Assembly: GCA_903901395.1 (NCBI GenBank)
Contig: CAIUQW010000226.1
Location: 1 to 8,495, forward strand
Source of the DNA: an uncultured Chlorobiales bacterium
Lineage (GTDB): Bacteria > Bacteroidota > Chlorobiia > Chlorobiales > Chlorobiaceae
Length of the DNA stretch: 8,495 nucleotides
Direction: 5' to 3'
Positions 5,538-8,495 of the stretch are shown in pieces. Position 1 is the stretch's first letter, and each line of letters begins with the position of its first letter. A program made the translations under genes and the position numbers. Below the pieces are notes generated by a model, which worked only from the letters and a program-made list of their open reading frames with translations, searched no databases and was not told the origin of the DNA.

Positions 5538-7595
5538 ATGTTAAATAAGGAACAAATAACCGGTATCATTTATCGCGGACTAAGGAGTGATGATAAAGCT
5601 GTTGTTTTTTATTTTTTATTATTCAGAATCGTATTGGTTTTTGGCGTCGCTTTAAGAGTTTCGCTTCATAAGGCGGATTTGGTCGCCAATGGAATGATTT
5701 ATTATCAAAATGCGGCCATAGGCATTTACGTAGTGTACATTATCCTCGTCTTTATTGCTACTGCAAAGAAAGGTCGTCACGCCGATTTTGATTTAGATAT
5801 CAATATCCAGATATGGACTGATGCAATATTTGGTATGCTTTTTTATGGACTTACATTAAATTTTGAGTCCGACACATATATGTTTTTTATTTTTCCAATA
5901 GCCTTAATGTCTTTTCGGCAAGATGCCGATGAATTATGGGATTTAATCTGGGGCGTGTTATTAGCAATCATGCTATTCGCATCTGCTTTGTTTATATATA
6001 GCCACATCCGCATAAACGACACAGTTTTGATATATAAAAATTTTATACCAAGAATGTTATTTATGGGCTTTATCTATTATATATCAAAAGTATTTTACCA
6101 TACACGGAGACGAGAGCAAGAGATGAGCTACGAAAAAAGCGCTATATTAAACAGTATTGGAGAAAAAGTTTTTGCAATTGACATAAGACATAAAGTGCGA
6201 TGGGCCAATGATAGGTTTATTGAGGATTATGAAAAGAAATATAAGAAAAAATACGAAGCGAATATGATATGTTATAGAGATTTTAGAGGTCAAAAAACAA
6301 AATGCCCGACATGCCAATCCATAAAAGCAATGAGTGATGGCGGTGTTCATACTGAGGATGAAAACTGGAATGAAAATGGTAAAATAACTACTTATAAGGT
6401 TACTGCCGCCCCTTTAAAAAACAAAAAAGGGGAAATTGTCGGTGCGGTTGAAACTTTGCTCAATATTACAAAAGAAAAAATAATGCAGGAGAATATTAGA
6501 AAAATAATTGAAAAACGAAGTCTATTGATGAATATTATTAATAGTGCTGTTGATACTATTTTGGTGACTGACACTACAGGCAAAATAATTATATCTAATG
6601 CTGCTGCATGCAAATTGCTTGGTTATAATTCTAATGAAATGACAAATAAAAAGTCTAGAGAGATATATTATGACCCAAAAGGAGAGAGGACGGGTTATGA
6701 TATAGCGGTTGAAGTTAGAAGCATACTTTATCAACAAAAAGAAATTGTTTTAAATTATGAAACATGTTTTATATCCTCAGACAATGAGGTAATACCAATA
6801 TCCTTGTCTGCAGCCTTATTAAGAAATGAGTCCGGCGAAATAATAGGAGCCGTTGGAGTTGGGCATGATATGAGAGCTTATAATAAGCTTAATGAAGATA
6901 AATTGTTAAATGAACAGATGAGTTTACTAGGCAACGTGTCTCTTGAACTTGCGCATAAAATTAAAGATTATGTTGCCGCATTGAAAAAAGAGATATGGGA
7001 TATATATGGGGCAATGGATGATAAAATATTCAACTTAGAGAATAAAATGAGGTTTGATAGGTGTGTTAGTACGATTGCATTAATAAATATGAGGCTTGAT
7101 GAAATGAGGAAAGCTGCTGAATATAGTAACCTAAAAATCGAGAAAATACGCCTCTTAGAATTAATTATGATTATGGAGTCTTATGTTAATGAGAAAAATA
7201 TCCGACAAAACACAATGAGTATAAAATATGTAAAAGAAATTAATGACTGCATTGTTAGTGTGGATCATAAAAAAATATTGGATATCATGGATATTTTATA
7301 TAATAATTCAGTAGAGGCAATTGTTGGTTATAGAGATAGCAGCTCGTTAACGCTATTAATCGAGGTGTGGCGTACTGAAAATAATATATTTATTAGTTTT
7401 ACTGATAACGGCCCGGGCGTCAGAGCAAGTGTAAGGAGATATATATTTGATTTATTTAAAAGTTATGACGGTAAGGGGTGGGGCGTCGGATTGTTTATTG
7501 CTAAAAATTTGATTAGAAAGCATGGTGGCGAGATAGAGTTAGATGAATCATATGATAGTGGCGCAAGATTTATCATAAGTCTTCCAACAAAATAA
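5538..7595 (+). CDS. Membrane PAS sensor histidine kinase
   Basis: Inner-membrane sensor kinase of 685 residues, paired with the response regulator gene 12 bp downstream. The N-terminal third has about six hydrophobic segments (roughly 21-41, 59-76, 92-107, 114-127, 136-155, 168-186) with only short loops, an arrangement reminiscent of PilS-type sensors. PAS-like region 1 (about 200-312) carries C245, C256 and C259 (CPTC). PAS region 2 (about 328-445) has ILVTDTTGKIIISNAAACKLLGY-type features. The phosphoacceptor is probably H473 in LAHKIKDYVAAL, where the usual HE-x-x-N-P is HK-I-K-D-Y. The ATPase domain has an N box (LYNNSVEAI, 587-595), DNGPG (623-627) and GKGWGVGLFIAK (645-656). The start ATG follows AATAAGAG directly, so the ribosome binding site is poorly spaced. 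Codon use (ATA, AGA, AGG, TTA) and low GC (17 of 60 bases at 7201-7260) differ sharply from the efflux genes. The signal sensed is unknown. Confidence 0.9.
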   Translation: MLNKEQITGIIYRGLRSDDKAVVFYFLLFRIVLVFGVALRVSLHKADLVANGMIYYQNAAIGIYVVYIILVFIATAKKGRHADFDLDINIQIWTDAIFGMLFYGLTLNFESDTYMFFIFPIALMSFRQDADELWDLIWGVLLAIMLFASALFIYSHIRINDTVLIYKNFIPRMLFMGFIYYISKVFYHTRRREQEMSYEKSAILNSIGEKVFAIDIRHKVRWANDRFIEDYEKKYKKKYEANMICYRDFRGQKTKCPTCQSIKAMSDGGVHTEDENWNENGKITTYKVTAAPLKNKKGEIVGAVETLLNITKEKIMQENIRKIIEKRSLLMNIINSAVDTILVTDTTGKIIISNAAACKLLGYNSNEMTNKKSREIYYDPKGERTGYDIAVEVRSILYQQKEIVLNYETCFISSDNEVIPISLSAALLRNESGEIIGAVGVGHDMRAYNKLNEDKLLNEQMSLLGNVSLELAHKIKDYVAALKKEIWDIYGAMDDKIFNLENKMRFDRCVSTIALINMRLDEMRKAAEYSNLKIEKIRLLELIMIMESYVNEKNIRQNTMSIKYVKEINDCIVSVDHKKILDIMDILYNNSVEAIVGYRDSSSLTLLIEVWRTENNIFISFTDNGPGVRASVRRYIFDLFKSYDGKGWGVGLFIAKNLIRKHGGEIELDESYDSGARFIISLPTK

Positions 7596-7607
7596 AACGG
7601 AGATAAA

Positions 7608-8495
7608 ATGTCTAAAATATTGATTATTGAGGATAACAAGGCTTTGAAAGAACAGTTTTCTGAAAGTTTAAAAAGAAAAAGGGTGGAGCATATACTTTGT
7701 GATGATTTTGAGTGTTCAGTAAAAATAATGAATGAGGATAAAGACGTAGCCATAATAATACTTGATTTGCATTTGCCAGATCACATTGACCCAAGAGATA
7801 TGATTAGGCAAATTAAAAATATTAATGGTAGGTTGAAAATATATATATACACTGCGATGGAAGATCTTATGAGTAGGGAAGAGGCAATGCGAATGGGTGT
7901 TAAATTCTACTGGAATAAGACTGTCGATATAAATGAGCTTCTTTACCATGTATTGGGCGAAGTTTATATAGAAAGAATTGATGCTCTAAATAACATAAAA
8001 TTATTAAAGTATGCGAAAGAGGCGATAGGGTTTAATATGATAGAAGATATTATTATGAATCGATCTGGCATAAAAATAATATCCGAAAAGATTTATGGGA
8101 AAATACTTGAAGAGTCTGGGCAAAAAGGAAGCGTTTACGATGAGGATATGCGCAGAATTATAGGTATGATTATGAATCTTGATATGATATTATTTTTAAA
8201 TAAAAAACGATATCGTGATCACTATAAGCATCAAATGGCAGTTGGGTTGTTTGGCGTCTATTTGCTGGATAGTTGTGTTTCTGAGGGAAAAGAAAAATTG
8301 GTTGACTATATCATATCATTGCGAAGGTATTCCGGGCTGAAAAAGTCTGACATATATCTTGCTTGGTGGATTGCTGCCATGCTTCATGATTTTGCATATC
8401 CTATATCATATTTATTAACAAACGTTGATCAAGTAAGAAAGATAAAAAACGAGTACGATGATAATGAGGGGGGGATAAAAGATATTTTTATAAAA
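7608..8495 (+). CDS. Response regulator with HD-like output region (partial, runs off the window)
   Basis: An open frame of 296 codons from an ATG preceded by GGAG (7599-7602) reaches the window end without a stop. Residues 1-120 are a CheY-like receiver: acidic E8/D9 in IIEDN, phosphoacceptor D53 in IILDLHLPD, T82 in YTA and K104 in WNK. After a linker (about 120-200) comes a helical region with RDHYKHQMAVGLFGVYLLD (203-221) and WWIAAMLHDFAYPISYLL (253-270). Paired histidines followed by a helix ending in LHD are typical of HD-superfamily metal-dependent phosphohydrolases. The HD-GYP signature (HDIGK, HHE..DG.GYP) is absent, so a cyclic-di-GMP phosphodiesterase is not indicated. No DNA-binding domain is seen in the visible part. 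It lies in one operon with the kinase, shares its AT-rich composition, and is the likely phosphotransfer partner. The C-terminus is unseen and may hold further domains. Confidence 0.88.
   Translation, partial: MSKILIIEDNKALKEQFSESLKRKRVEHILCDDFECSVKIMNEDKDVAIIILDLHLPDHIDPRDMIRQIKNINGRLKIYIYTAMEDLMSREEAMRMGVKFYWNKTVDINELLYHVLGEVYIERIDALNNIKLLKYAKEAIGFNMIEDIIMNRSGIKIISEKIYGKILEESGQKGSVYDEDMRRIIGMIMNLDMILFLNKKRYRDHYKHQMAVGLFGVYLLDSCVSEGKEKLVDYIISLRRYSGLKKSDIYLAWWIAAMLHDFAYPISYLLTNVDQVRKIKNEYDDNEGGIKDIFIK

Noticed and set aside
7463..7949. Leftward open frames across the kinase end and the receiver domain (7463-7753 and 7716-7949)
   Set aside because: They lie opposite well-conserved kinase G-box and receiver coding sequence and have no recognisable features.
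8214..8418. HD-GYP cyclic-di-GMP phosphodiesterase as the output domain
   Set aside because: The visible motifs (DHYKHQ, LHDFAYP) do not contain the HDIGK or HHE-x-x-DG-x-GYP signatures; only a broader HD-like relation is supported.

Overview
The window looks like a piece of a green sulfur bacterium (Chlorobium/Chlorobaculum-like) chromosome. That reading rests on the style of the GC-rich genes, the rarity of Shine-Dalgarno sequences, and the arrays of short GGGCT-NN-AGCCC hairpins between genes. It is recognition from memory, not a database match. The window has two parts of very different composition.

Left part (1 to about 5090, GC-rich): a multidrug-efflux locus. The first 30 codons of a leftward gene (1-90) face an outer-membrane TolC-type gene (286-1611). 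The intergenic region between them carries two near-identical 19-bp dyads 33 bp apart and, about 100 bp further on, a near-consensus sigma-54 (-24/-12) promoter. This suggests that the leftward gene encodes a sigma-54 activator controlling the pump. The tolC gene is followed closely by a universal stress protein gene (1623-2105) and an EmrA/HlyD-type membrane fusion protein gene (2115-3101). About 330 bp later, beyond a block of short hairpins, comes the EmrB-type 14-helix MFS (DHA2) transporter (3430-5034). EmrB, EmrA and TolC would together form a tripartite pump across both membranes. The universal stress protein is an unusual extra member.

Junction (5035-5537): no gene recognised. A GC-rich stem-loop lies just after emrB, and from roughly 5160 the sequence turns AT-rich. 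This stretch holds a weak promoter candidate and an operator-like dyad.

Right part (5538-8495, AT-rich, many ATA/AGA/AGG codons): probably acquired DNA. It encodes a two-component system in one operon. The sensor kinase (5538-7595) has about six membrane helices, two PAS-like regions, a histidine region in which the usual acidic residue after the histidine is lysine, and an HATPase domain. Twelve bases later a response regulator begins (7608, running off the window end). Its receiver domain is followed by a helical region with HD-phosphohydrolase-like motifs that do not fit the HD-GYP class. This pair is the least familiar and most interesting part of the window.
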